Source of the DNA: CAYPEK01 sp964409645
Lineage (GTDB): Bacteria; UBP15; UBA6099
Length of the DNA stretch: 33,786 nt
Reading direction: 5' to 3'
NCBI GenBank assembly: GCA_964409645.1
Contig: CAYPEK010000041.1
Coordinates: 1 to 33,786 of the forward strand
In this document: piece after piece, positions 15,944 through 24,046 of the stretch
Position numbering within the stretch: the first letter of the stretch is position 1
Layout: every line of letters starts with the position of its first letter
The notes under the pieces: model-generated
What the model saw: only the letters and a program-made list of their open reading frames with translations
Database searches by the model: none
Told to the model about the DNA's origin: nothing
Position numbers and translations under genes: made by a program

Positions 15944-17893
15944 ATGAAACTAATGGCTAAGACGGGCTTGCTTGCAATTCTCGCCGCCGCACTTTGTATC
16001 ACGGCGGCGGCGCAGCAGAATCCGAACGACGACCCGCTGACAAGCTACGGCAGCTCCGATTATGCAGCAGTGAAGAAAACACTTGCGTCAGGCTGGAACA
16101 CGTGGGACACGAGAAGCGTACTCGCGCATGAACTGCTTCCCGAATGCTTCGAGCTGAAACTGCAATTAGAGACGATTGGAACGGGCAAGCTGTTGAAGGA
16201 GGCGCTGATCGGACGTCGGGGTAAGGATGACGAGGATGTTAGGCCGTACGCGCATACGTATGACGGCACATACTCCGAACTGACACTCAAATGGCAAGGG
16301 ATAAACATCCGTGTGCAGAGCGCGGCGTCCGGCGACGGAATGGTTATTCTCATTACGCCGGAGAAGGGATCGAAATCGGGCACGTTGAGGATAGTGCCGG
16401 AGATGCTCTACGGAAGACCCGGTAAAATCAATGTGGCGGTGAACGGGATATACGCGGAACTGCCGAACCGGAAGGTGGCCGTTAATATCGACGGGAAAAA
16501 CCCGGGTGTCGCGGGGACTTCCGATGCGCCGTATATCACAGTGTCGCTCGACAGCACTGTTGGGATATCGGCGGGCGAAAAGAAGATCATCGGAGACATT
16601 AAGAAGACGGTTGAAGAAGCAAAGCAGAAATTTCAGGAAAGCAAGAAAAAGTACGGCGATCTGACCGACCTCTACGACGCAATGCAGAGCGTTCTGGCGT
16701 GGAATGTGATTTACGAGCCGACGAAGGACAGGGTGATAACTCCGGTGAGCCGAGCGTGGAGCGTGGGCTGGGGCGGATACGTTCTTTTCTGCTGGGACAC
16801 GTATTTCGCATCATACATGCTCTCGCTGGACAACAAACAACTCGCGTACGCGAACGCGATCGAAATTACCAAGGAGAAAACCGACAGCGGTTTCGTTCCG
16901 AATTTCGGCGGTGCAAACTCGAAGAGCCTCGACCGCTCTCAGCCGCCTGTCGGGTCGTATATCATCCGCGAAATATACAGGCACTACAAAGAGAAATGGT
17001 TCCTGAAACTGGTGTACGACGACCTGCTGACGTGGAACCGCTGGTGGGAGAAGAACCGGATGCTCGACGGTCTGCTCTGCTGGGGCTCGAATCCGTACAA
17101 AGGATATCAGAAACATCCGGGCGAGTTGCTTAACGTCAATCAGAGGATGGGCGCCGCGCTGGAATCCGGTCTGGACAATTCGCCGATGTACGACGAGATG
17201 CCGTTCAACGGCAGCAAGCACATCATGCTGCTTGCGGACGTCGGGCTGACGTCGATGTACGTGATGGATTGCGACGCGCTCGCGGACATCGCGGACGAAC
17301 TCGGCAAGGCCGACGACAGCAGGGAACTGCGCGCGCGGGCGGAGAAATACAGGACAAATCTTGCGCGTCTGTGGGACGACGAAAAAGGTTTTTACTACAA
17401 CATGCGGATGAACAAGAAGGAATTGAGCGGAAGGATTTCGCCGACGAATTTTTATCCGTTGCTCGCAAAGGCCCCGACCGCCGCGCAGGCGGATCGTATG
17501 ATGAAGGAGCACTTTTACAATCCATCCGAATTCTGGGGAGAGTGGATCATACCGTCGATCTCGCGCGACGATCCAGATTACCCGGATAACGAATACTGGC
17601 GGGGCCGGATATGGGCGCCGATGAATTTTCTCGTCTATCTCGGGATGAGGAACTACGAACTGCCGAAGGCGCGCGCGGACCTTGTTGCGAAATCGAGGAG
17701 TCTGATACTGAAATCGTGGCTGTCAGAAGGCCACGTTTACGAGAATTACAATTCGACGACCGGCGTCGGGGACGACGTCGGAAGCAGCGACAAGTTCTAC
17801 CACTGGGGCGCGCTGCTCGCGTTCATGTCGTTTATCGAAAACGGGATTGTCGCCGATCCGGGGAAGCCGATGCAGACCTCGGACGCGAAGTGA
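15944..17893 (+). CDS. Exported GH63-like alpha-glycosidase
   Basis: Secreted (alpha/alpha)6-barrel glycosidase of the GH63 type (649 aa), related to mannosyl-oligosaccharide glucosidase, YgjK and mannosylglycerate hydrolase. Residues 1-23 are a Sec signal (cut after AAA or AQ). The first 230 residues are a beta-rich domain; the barrel follows. FCWDTYF carries the predicted acid Asp285, and HVYENYNSTTG near the C-terminus carries the predicted base Glu600. ESGLDNSPMYD is another conserved patch. The ATG at 15944 has CGGAGG nine bases upstream; a second ATG at 15953 would also work. It diverges from the microprotein/GH38 unit, so both may be induced by the same glycan. It probably attacks alpha-linked glucose or mannose. 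Confidence 0.85.
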   Translation: MKLMAKTGLLAILAAALCITAAAQQNPNDDPLTSYGSSDYAAVKKTLASGWNTWDTRSVLAHELLPECFELKLQLETIGTGKLLKEALIGRRGKDDEDVRPYAHTYDGTYSELTLKWQGINIRVQSAASGDGMVILITPEKGSKSGTLRIVPEMLYGRPGKINVAVNGIYAELPNRKVAVNIDGKNPGVAGTSDAPYITVSLDSTVGISAGEKKIIGDIKKTVEEAKQKFQESKKKYGDLTDLYDAMQSVLAWNVIYEPTKDRVITPVSRAWSVGWGGYVLFCWDTYFASYMLSLDNKQLAYANAIEITKEKTDSGFVPNFGGANSKSLDRSQPPVGSYIIREIYRHYKEKWFLKLVYDDLLTWNRWWEKNRMLDGLLCWGSNPYKGYQKHPGELLNVNQRMGAALESGLDNSPMYDEMPFNGSKHIMLLADVGLTSMYVMDCDALADIADELGKADDSRELRARAEKYRTNLARLWDDEKGFYYNMRMNKKELSGRISPTNFYPLLAKAPTAAQADRMMKEHFYNPSEFWGEWIIPSISRDDPDYPDNEYWRGRIWAPMNFLVYLGMRNYELPKARADLVAKSRSLILKSWLSEGHVYENYNSTTGVGDDVGSSDKFYHWGALLAFMSFIENGIVADPGKPMQTSDAK

Positions 17894-17916
17894 GCCGTGT
17901 GCTCTTCAGCCGCCTG

Positions 17917-18744
17917 TTACTTTTCTTTCATTCCCGCGAGGAACTCTTCGGCCGCATTTTTCCAGTCGTCGAAAGTCGCCAGTCCTTTTGAAGTTGCGAA
18001 ATAGCGAAGCTCGGCCGCCGGCATTTTTGTGAAATCGTATTCAGGCGCGACGCGATACGGCTCCCCTTGATTCTTGAAGCTCTTTTTATCACACGAAAGA
18101 ACGTACGATGACATGCTCGTCATCTGGCTCGGATACATTTTTGCGATATTCATTTTCATGTCGTACATTTTCTTGTCCAGCGGGGTATAAAGGGTGGGGG
18201 CGTTGTCGCGCGGCAGGAACTTCCATATCTGCGTCCGCCCGTTGTAGATATTGTTGTCCGGGAATTCGAGGTGTACCGCGCCGACTTTCTTAGCGGCAAA
18301 ATCCGAGGTCATCGCGACCGCGTCGTGGTCGATGTTGCCGCCTTCATAAGCGTGCGACATTATTTCGACCGGGTGGAGCGTTTCGGAAATCTTTGTCAGG
18401 TCGGCTGCGATCTCTTTGAGATGCTTGTACGCGAACTGATCCGGATAACCAAGGAATGTGAGATGGTCGCGCGGGACTTTCAGAGTATCCGTGACACCGA
18501 TCGTTTCCTGTTTGCGAACATCCGACGGGCCGCCCCTGTCGCCGGCGGTGACCCAGACGCAGTACACTTCGCGGCTTTTGGCGAGATCGGCCGCGATTTT
18601 TCCGATGACGTCCGCCTCGTCGTCCTGATGCGCGAAAACGTACATCACCGTTTCCGGCTTTTGCTGCGTTTCAGTTGAGGCTGCCCGCACGACGAATATA
18701 CCGACCGCAAGAATCAGCGTCATCATGCACAAATATCTCATCAT
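17917..18744 (-). CDS. Exported PIG-L/LmbE-family deacetylase
   Basis: Zinc-dependent N-deacetylase of the PIG-L (LmbE) family, 275 aa. The family signature usually written AHPDDE appears as AHQDDE (38-43). A second ligand region HAYEGGNIDHDA (His131, His140) completes the metal site. The N-terminal 21 residues look like a Sec signal, so the enzyme should be periplasmic or secreted. Members remove acetyl groups from N-acetylglucosamine units, antibiotics or sugars. The ATG at 18744 follows GGAGTG; an adjacent ATG at 18741 is equivalent. It converges on the GH63-like gene, whose stop is 23 bases away, with no obvious terminator between them. The Pro to Gln change in the motif is conservative in position but not typical. 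Confidence 0.87.
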   Translation of the reverse strand: MMRYLCMMTLILAVGIFVVRAASTETQQKPETVMYVFAHQDDEADVIGKIAADLAKSREVYCVWVTAGDRGGPSDVRKQETIGVTDTLKVPRDHLTFLGYPDQFAYKHLKEIAADLTKISETLHPVEIMSHAYEGGNIDHDAVAMTSDFAAKKVGAVHLEFPDNNIYNGRTQIWKFLPRDNAPTLYTPLDKKMYDMKMNIAKMYPSQMTSMSSYVLSCDKKSFKNQGEPYRVAPEYDFTKMPAAELRYFATSKGLATFDDWKNAAEEFLAGMKEK

Positions 18745-18849
18745 TGATATTCACTCCACTGTCAGTTGATAAGAATATAATACATTTAAATAATAAGAAA
18801 AGCGTGTATCTAACGAGTCGGATGACACTGTAATATTTTAAATGAAATG

Positions 18850-18878
18850 TTAGTATTCCCGGGCGGCGAAATTATAAT
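18850..18878 (+). promoter_or_regulatory. Possible sigma70-type promoter for the metallophosphatase gene
   Basis: TATAAT at 18873-18878 with TTAGTA at 18850-18855, spacing 17. The -10 is perfect and the -35 is weak (three of six). It lies about 55 bases before the ATG at 18931 in the divergent gap with the PIG-L gene. Confidence 0.4.
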
Positions 18879-18930
18879 TCATGGCAAGGCGCCGGCGGAC
18901 AGGTGCACAATAAGGAGAAGGGAGTACGGG

Positions 18931-19800
18931 ATGAACATAAACAAACAAATTAAAGTGACAAGGCGGATAATGCCTGTTGCGGTTGCATGTTTTATGGTTT
19001 TGATCTTTTCGACCGCGGCGATGGCGGTCACGCACAAAAATTCGGAAGAGATAAAGAAGCTGGACGAGACGGCGTGCTCGGACGGATTTTCGTTTGTCGT
19101 TGTTGCGGACAGCCATGTTGATGACGCGGCGTTCGGGAAAATTGTTCAGATCGCAAGCGTGATTAAACCCGACTTTGCAATTAGCGTTGGCGATTCGACA
19201 AAAAACGGTACGCAGGACGAGTACGCGCAGTTTATTAACGAGATCTCTCCAGCGGGAATCCCGTGGTTCGTGGTTCCGGGTAATCACGAGTACCGGACGC
19301 CCGACGGGCACACATCGGCTGACGGGCGGCAGCGTTTCGAGAAAGTGTTCGGGCCGTCCGATTTCACATTCACGCATTGCGGGTGGCGGTTCATTGGCAT
19401 CGATATTGTTGCGTACGAGTCGCTTCTGCCCGGAGTGCTTGCAAAGATGGAGAAAGCACTTAAAGGGTACGAGGGCAAGGCTGCTGTTTTCATGCACTAT
19501 CCGCCGTCGATCATTAAAAACTGGGAGGATGGTTACTGGTCGGCAAACGCGAAAGAGATGATGGCGCTTCTCGAAAAGGATCAAGTGCCGTTTTTCTTCT
19601 CGGGCCACATACATATATACGATCATTTAAAAATAGGCCCGACCGATTACATCATCACGGGCGGCGGGAGCTCCGGCGTGGATACCGACGTGCCGAAGGA
19701 GAAGTACAACGACCCTAACGGCGGCGCGTTCACGCATTTCATACTCGTAACCGTGAAAGACGACAAGGCGACTTATTCGGTGGTGAGGCCGAATTACTGA
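18931..19800 (+). CDS. Exported calcineurin-like metallophosphoesterase
   Basis: Secreted binuclear metallophosphoesterase (289 aa). A Sec signal covers residues 1-32 (hydrophobic VAVACFMVLIF, cut after AMA). The five family motifs are present in order: VADSH (Asp60, His62), VGDST (Asp88), GNHEY (Asn118, His119), FMHYPP and SGHIH. The ATG at 18931 has GGGAG six bases upstream; a longer frame begins at 18847 without support. It leads a plus-strand series with a PAP2 phosphatase and a second metallophosphoesterase, suggesting phosphate release or envelope-lipid dephosphorylation. The substrate is unknown. Confidence 0.88.
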   Translation: MNINKQIKVTRRIMPVAVACFMVLIFSTAAMAVTHKNSEEIKKLDETACSDGFSFVVVADSHVDDAAFGKIVQIASVIKPDFAISVGDSTKNGTQDEYAQFINEISPAGIPWFVVPGNHEYRTPDGHTSADGRQRFEKVFGPSDFTFTHCGWRFIGIDIVAYESLLPGVLAKMEKALKGYEGKAAVFMHYPPSIIKNWEDGYWSANAKEMMALLEKDQVPFFFSGHIHIYDHLKIGPTDYIITGGGSSGVDTDVPKEKYNDPNGGAFTHFILVTVKDDKATYSVVRPNY

Positions 19801-19861
19801 GCGGCCCGGCGGCCCGCATTTTGACGCGGGCGTTGCCGTGTGCTACATTCATTGACCTGAA

Positions 19862-20503
19862 ATGTCGCAAACGACCGAAACAGAAATAAAGCCTAAGAGC
19901 CGTTTTCAGATAGCGGACGAAAAAGCATTCCTTTTCTTCTTCAACAAGCTGAAGAATCCGGTTTTCGACATTGTGATGCCGGTGCTTTCCCACGCGGGTA
20001 ACAGCGGTCGGATATGGATATACGGGTCGCTGCTGACGCTGTTTATAGGGGTGCTGCTTCTAAAGAAGCCGTTGCTCGAACCGACGCTTGCGATGATGGC
20101 GGCGATGGGGATTGCGGAGTTCGTTGCGGAGGGTGTGATTAAGAAAATCCGCTGGCGCGACAGGCCGTATAAGACAATCGAGGGCGTCGAACTGCGAGTT
20201 CCGGCGCGGAGATATTCAAAAACGTCTTCCTTCCCGTCAGGACATTCCGCCGCGTATATCTGCAGCGCGGTGATCCTGTCGCTTTACTTCCATTCGCTCG
20301 CTCCGGTTTTTCTGACCGTCGGAATCTGCGGTGCGTATTCGCGGATATACGTCGGCGCGCATTATCCGTCCGACGTCGTCGCCGGTTCATTGATAGGTTT
20401 AGTCTGTGCGTTCGGCATTTTCGCCGTATTCCATCCTTATCTGTGGAATCTCGTTGTCTGGTTTGTGAAGCTCATCCATCTGACGCCGTATCTCATTCAT
20501 TGA
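19862..20503 (+). CDS. PAP2-family membrane phosphatase
   Basis: Integral-membrane phosphatidic-acid-phosphatase-type enzyme (213 aa), the class that hydrolyses undecaprenyl pyrophosphate, phosphatidylglycerol phosphate or lipid A phosphates. The three signature motifs are complete: KKIRWRDRP, FPSGHSAA and SRIYVGAHYPSD. Several hydrophobic segments surround them (about 50-66, 74-92, 130-150, 160-180 and the C-terminus). The first 35 residues are hydrophilic and may be cytoplasmic. The ribosome site is weak. It follows the metallophosphatase by 61 bases. Given the surface-glycan cluster further along, undecaprenyl pyrophosphate recycling is attractive but not shown. Confidence 0.9.
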   Translation: MSQTTETEIKPKSRFQIADEKAFLFFFNKLKNPVFDIVMPVLSHAGNSGRIWIYGSLLTLFIGVLLLKKPLLEPTLAMMAAMGIAEFVAEGVIKKIRWRDRPYKTIEGVELRVPARRYSKTSSFPSGHSAAYICSAVILSLYFHSLAPVFLTVGICGAYSRIYVGAHYPSDVVAGSLIGLVCAFGIFAVFHPYLWNLVVWFVKLIHLTPYLIH

Positions 20504-20660
20504 AGCCGTCCGTTTTGCATATCGATAATGAATAGCCTGCACTGCTGAAAAATGCGGGATAATTCCTTGAACCGTCCACCTTATTCAATTAGAATCGGTA
20601 AACGGTTTGTTTGACTTTTAGGCCGAAAATTCTGAATACAAACTGTACGGGGAGGATTTC

Positions 20661-21563
20661 ATGGACGCGGAAAGTGCAGCGCAGACGCCGCTTATTATCG
20701 TACTTACGGTTGCGGCAATGGCATCGATTTCTCTGAACATCGGCAAAGCGGTGCAGAAGATGAAGGTTGAGGTGCTGAGGCAGGGTAAGAAGGTGATGAC
20801 CGCTCCGTACCGCCGGGATTTTCTGATCTGGGTAATCGGGATATCGCTGACATTTGTTGCGGGCGTGCTCACAATGTTCGCGCAGAAAATGACCGACAAA
20901 ACGTCGATCGTGTCATCGATGAACGGAGTCGGGCTGATCGCGCTGACGATTTTTGCTTGGCTCGTTCTGAGGGAGAGAGTCGGCGTCCGTGAATTGTTAT
21001 CGATGACTTTGATTGTTTGCGGCACGATTGCGGTGTCGTATTTCAATAAGACCGTCTCGAGTGAGAATTATTATAATTTTAAGGCGGTTATGATATGCAT
21101 TGGCGCGACGCTCGCATTTTTCGCGATTGCGATTCCGGTTGCACTCAAGTTGAAAAAAGGACTGGCTTTCATTTTCGCCGCGTTCGCGGGTTGCAACCTT
21201 GCGATGATGAATATCTTTTATCATATAGCTCCGATGGCGGGCGCCGACGAGTCTCTCGGCTCTCTGCTCCTCACACCGTACTTCATTATCGGGTTTCTGA
21301 TTCTCGGAAACCTCGGGTTTCTCTTCACCAATCTCGCTTTCTTCCATGGCACGGGCATAACTGTGGTGCCGACTGTCAATTCATTTCTGATGATTATGCC
21401 CATGGTGTACGAAGTTCCGATTTTTAAGAACGTGCTCGTGCTGCCGCAGTACATGGGCGCGTTGATTATTGTCGTCGGCGTGATAATACTGACGACGGCG
21501 CCCGGACACAATGTGGCCAAAGGCGAAAAATCCGACAAGATGACTGCCGAAGCCGTAAGCTGA
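20661..21563 (+). CDS. Multi-pass DMT-superfamily (EamA/NIPA-like) permease
   Basis: Polytopic membrane protein of 300 aa with about nine hydrophobic segments, the pattern of drug/metabolite transporter proteins with two internal repeats. The segment SSMNGVGLIALTIFAWLVL followed by RERVG matches the region before the conserved Glu-Arg of EamA domains. The C-terminal segment ending in GVIILTT is the matching helix of the second half. A charged loop at about 30-50 follows the first helix, and a hydrophilic tail ends the protein. GGGGAGG lies seven bases before the ATG. The cargo (metabolite, lipid-linked sugar or Mg2+ as in NIPA proteins) cannot be assigned. Confidence 0.75.
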   Translation: MDAESAAQTPLIIVLTVAAMASISLNIGKAVQKMKVEVLRQGKKVMTAPYRRDFLIWVIGISLTFVAGVLTMFAQKMTDKTSIVSSMNGVGLIALTIFAWLVLRERVGVRELLSMTLIVCGTIAVSYFNKTVSSENYYNFKAVMICIGATLAFFAIAIPVALKLKKGLAFIFAAFAGCNLAMMNIFYHIAPMAGADESLGSLLLTPYFIIGFLILGNLGFLFTNLAFFHGTGITVVPTVNSFLMIMPMVYEVPIFKNVLVLPQYMGALIIVVGVIILTTAPGHNVAKGEKSDKMTAEAVS

Positions 21564-21582
21564 CGAGGAACGGCGGGGTCTC

Positions 21583-22542
21583 ATGAGCCGGAAGCGCAAG
21601 AACAAACAACGCGTCTCCTGCCTTTCATTGATTATAGTTGCCGGTCTATGTATTGCGGCTTTGTGCTGTTGCATTATGTATTACGCGCTCCAGTTTGAAC
21701 CCCATTGGATAGAAGTTACAAAGCATGATGTGAAGTTTGAAAACTTCAGTGAAAATTTGCCGCAGCTTACGATCGTGCAAATGAGCGATTTTCACGCCGG
21801 TAACAAAATGAGCGAGAGCCAGATTCGTCAGGCGGCGGCAATCGCAAACTCATTGAGTCCGGATGTGATCGTTCTGACGGGCGATTTTGTACATAACAAA
21901 CCGGAAGCGGCGGAGCCGTGCGCGAGGGCGTTGAGCGGCCTGAAGGCAAAGTACGGAATTTTCGCCGTACTCGGCAATCACGACTACTCGGTGGGCTCGG
22001 CGCCGCCGACGGTTGCGTTGAAGAATCAAGGCTTCAAAATCCTGAAGAATAACAACATTAAAATCGCGGGCAATGTATGGCTGATCGGAATAGATGATTT
22101 CAGTTCCGGGTGGCCTGATCCGGCTGCGGCGTTTTCGGGTGTGCCGTCCGGCGCTGTTCGGGTTGTTATCTCGCACAACCCGAAAATTTTTCCGAAGATA
22201 AAGGACAACAATTGTTTTCTGATTGCGGCGCATACGCACGGCGGGCAGGTGGACGTGCCGTTCATACCGAGGAATTACCTGCCGGGGCTCTTGAGTTACG
22301 ACTACGTGCGCGGATGGTATTATGAGGGAAATTCGAGGATGTATGTAAACCGAGGGATCGGTATGGTGATGCCGCCGATGCGGTTCCGCTGCCGGCCGGA
22401 GATCGCGTTGTTCACGTTGTCGCGCGGGACGCCGGAGAAATATGCGAATCCTTACGCGCATAAGCGACCCGGGCCGGAAGCACGACGTCATTTCGCGATT
22501 ATTTACATGGCGATGAGGGCGTGGTTCAAGGATAAATGGTAA
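21583..22542 (+). CDS. Membrane-anchored YkuE/YaeI-type metallophosphoesterase
   Basis: Calcineurin-like phosphoesterase (319 aa) with an N-terminal basic stretch and one membrane anchor at about 12-36, placing the catalytic domain outside the cytoplasm. Motifs: MSDFHAG, LTGDFVHN, LGNHDYS, VISHNP and AHTHGGQ. VNRGIGMVMPPMRF near the end is typical of the YkuE/YaeI and LpxG-like subgroup, some members of which hydrolyse UDP-2,3-diacylglucosamine or lipids. It starts 19 bases after the permease stop, so the two are co-transcribed. A lipid-A-related role is possible but needs proof. Confidence 0.87.
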   Translation: MSRKRKNKQRVSCLSLIIVAGLCIAALCCCIMYYALQFEPHWIEVTKHDVKFENFSENLPQLTIVQMSDFHAGNKMSESQIRQAAAIANSLSPDVIVLTGDFVHNKPEAAEPCARALSGLKAKYGIFAVLGNHDYSVGSAPPTVALKNQGFKILKNNNIKIAGNVWLIGIDDFSSGWPDPAAAFSGVPSGAVRVVISHNPKIFPKIKDNNCFLIAAHTHGGQVDVPFIPRNYLPGLLSYDYVRGWYYEGNSRMYVNRGIGMVMPPMRFRCRPEIALFTLSRGTPEKYANPYAHKRPGPEARRHFAIIYMAMRAWFKDKW

Positions 22543-22574
22543 GATGCAGAATGACGAAAAAGTGAAAGATCGGA

Positions 22575-23054
22575 ATGAAAAATAACATAATAATAATGAC
22601 TGCGGATGAAGGAACTGTTGACGAGGCTCGTGAACTTGTCGAACGCGTTTTTAAGGAGTTCGTTGCGCCGGATTATGTGGAGCGGGGTGTGACGGAATTC
22701 ATGAATTACATAACTCCGCAGGCGATGCGCGAGCGGCTGGCGGCGAAAAGGAGCTTGTTCATTGCGAAAACCGGGGGCGTTGTAGTCGGGGTGCTCGAAA
22801 TGAAGGATCCCGAACACATTTCGCTTCTCTTTGTGGATGCTTCATATCAGCGCCGCGGTATAGCCGGACTACTTTTTCGGTTCGCGCTGGAAAATTATGT
22901 CAAAGCTCAAGGAACGCAGGATAAAATAACGGTGAATTCTTCGCTCTATGCCGTGGAGATATACAAACGATTGGGTTTTATACAACTGGACGATGAACGG
23001 GAAATAAACGGCATTCGTTTTGTGCCGATGGAGAAAAGGATTTTTGACCTGTAG
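22575..23054 (+). CDS. GNAT-family N-acetyltransferase
   Basis: GCN5-related acetyltransferase (159 aa, one domain). The acetyl-CoA-binding loop is YQRRGIAGLLF (motif A, Gln/Arg-x-x-Gly-x-Gly/Ala) preceded by the strand ISLLFVDA. The C-terminal part, SSLYAVEIYKRLGF, is the usual motif B helix and strand. The start ATG at 22575 lies 33 bases after the metallophosphoesterase stop and has only a weak ribosome site (GATCGGA). The substrate is not deducible. Confidence 0.87.
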   Translation: MKNNIIIMTADEGTVDEARELVERVFKEFVAPDYVERGVTEFMNYITPQAMRERLAAKRSLFIAKTGGVVVGVLEMKDPEHISLLFVDASYQRRGIAGLLFRFALENYVKAQGTQDKITVNSSLYAVEIYKRLGFIQLDDEREINGIRFVPMEKRIFDL

Positions 23055-23101
23055 TGGATTTTTTGTTATTCTTTTGACGTTAATAAAGAGGAGGCGGAAA
23101 A

Positions 23102-23974
23102 ATGCTCAGAAAAATTACTCGCAGTGCAATGGTGTTACTGGTCCTGTGCGCGATTGCGGGAGCGGCGCGCGCGGCGGACCTGAAGGACCCGAATCAGATT
23201 ATCAAGAAATCGTGGGAACATATCAGTTCGCTTAACAGCTACAGCTATGATATTTGGGGCGAAGGCTGGGAAAAGGACCTGTCCGATATCCAGAACCGCA
23301 CGAAAAACGTTGCCGGCGAGGTGGCGGATAAGTATGGCAACAAACTTGCCAGCAACGCGAAAGATGCTCCCAAGAGTTCGGCGAAACCGAAAAAGATGGG
23401 CTACCATGTAAAATACAGATTCATGAAACCATACCTTCTGCAGATGGTCGTAACGCAGTCCGATTACGTGCCGAAAATCATTTACGGCTCGGTGATGACA
23501 TACAGGCCAGACAAGGATGCGACTATCTTCTTTTTTAAGCCGAAGTATAGTCTTGTGTCGATAAAGCGAGGAATCGAGACTGAGTCCGGCACGCTTCTGC
23601 AATCGACGATGGATATGGAATTCATCAAGATTGAAGGTCTCAGCAAGGACGCGAAGCCTGTTCTGAAAGGCGTAAAGAATTTTGACGGTAAAGACTGCTA
23701 TGACATAGCATTCGATTACACGGCCAAAAAGCTGCCGAAGGGACATGCGGTGGATTACAAAAAGTGGAACAGCATCCCGAAGGAGATTCGTTTCGCGATA
23801 ACTAAGCAGGCGATGGATATCGATGGAAAGGAAGTTACTTCACTCCATTATCTTTTCGACAAAAAGACACTCTGGCTCGTCGGCACGGAAGAGTACGACA
23901 TGGACGGGAAGCTGAAATATACGAAATGGTTCAGAAATATTACAGAGAATGACCTTAAGGAAGGCGACTTCTAA
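23102..23974 (+). CDS. Exported LolA/DUF1571-like protein
   Basis: Secreted protein of 290 aa with a Sec signal (residues 1-24, cut after ARA). The rest shows alternating strands: SYSYDIWGEG, MGYHVKYRFMKPYLL, KIIYGSVMTYRP and CYDIAFDYTAKK. This is the half-barrel pattern of LolA-type and DUF1571 proteins, which carry lipoproteins or lipids across the periplasm. A charged, low-complexity insert at about 60-98 interrupts the first strands. AGAGGAGG is eight bases before the ATG, a strong site. It is the last gene before the bidirectional terminator. Sequence similarity to characterised LolA is weak by eye, so only the fold class is proposed. Confidence 0.65.
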   Translation: MLRKITRSAMVLLVLCAIAGAARAADLKDPNQIIKKSWEHISSLNSYSYDIWGEGWEKDLSDIQNRTKNVAGEVADKYGNKLASNAKDAPKSSAKPKKMGYHVKYRFMKPYLLQMVVTQSDYVPKIIYGSVMTYRPDKDATIFFFKPKYSLVSIKRGIETESGTLLQSTMDMEFIKIEGLSKDAKPVLKGVKNFDGKDCYDIAFDYTAKKLPKGHAVDYKKWNSIPKEIRFAITKQAMDIDGKEVTSLHYLFDKKTLWLVGTEEYDMDGKLKYTKWFRNITENDLKEGDF

Positions 23975-24009
23975 TCAGGCGGAATTCCGACTACTGGTAA
24001 AGTAAAGCT

Positions 24010-24046
24010 AAAAGCCCCCGGACATTTCTTCCGGGGGCTTTTCTTA
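24010..24046. terminator. Bidirectional rho-independent terminator
   Basis: AAAAGCCCCCGG (24010-24021) pairs perfectly with CCGGGGGCTTTT (24031-24042) around a 9-base loop. T-rich sequence follows on both strands. It separates the convergent LolA/DUF1571-like and GH115-like genes and overlaps the very end of the latter, whose TAA is at 24044-24046. Confidence 0.93.

Noticed and set aside
16811..17512. 233-residue minus-strand frame opposite the GH63-like gene
   Set aside because: His/Arg-rich antisense shadow inside a conserved glycosidase domain.
19812..19831. GCCCGC/GCGGGC hairpin between the metallophosphatase and PAP2 genes
   Set aside because: Six-base stem without a T-tract; too weak to call a terminator.
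20611..20640. TTGACT as a -35 for the permease gene
   Set aside because: No acceptable -10 at 16-18 bases; the best candidate is 20 bases away.
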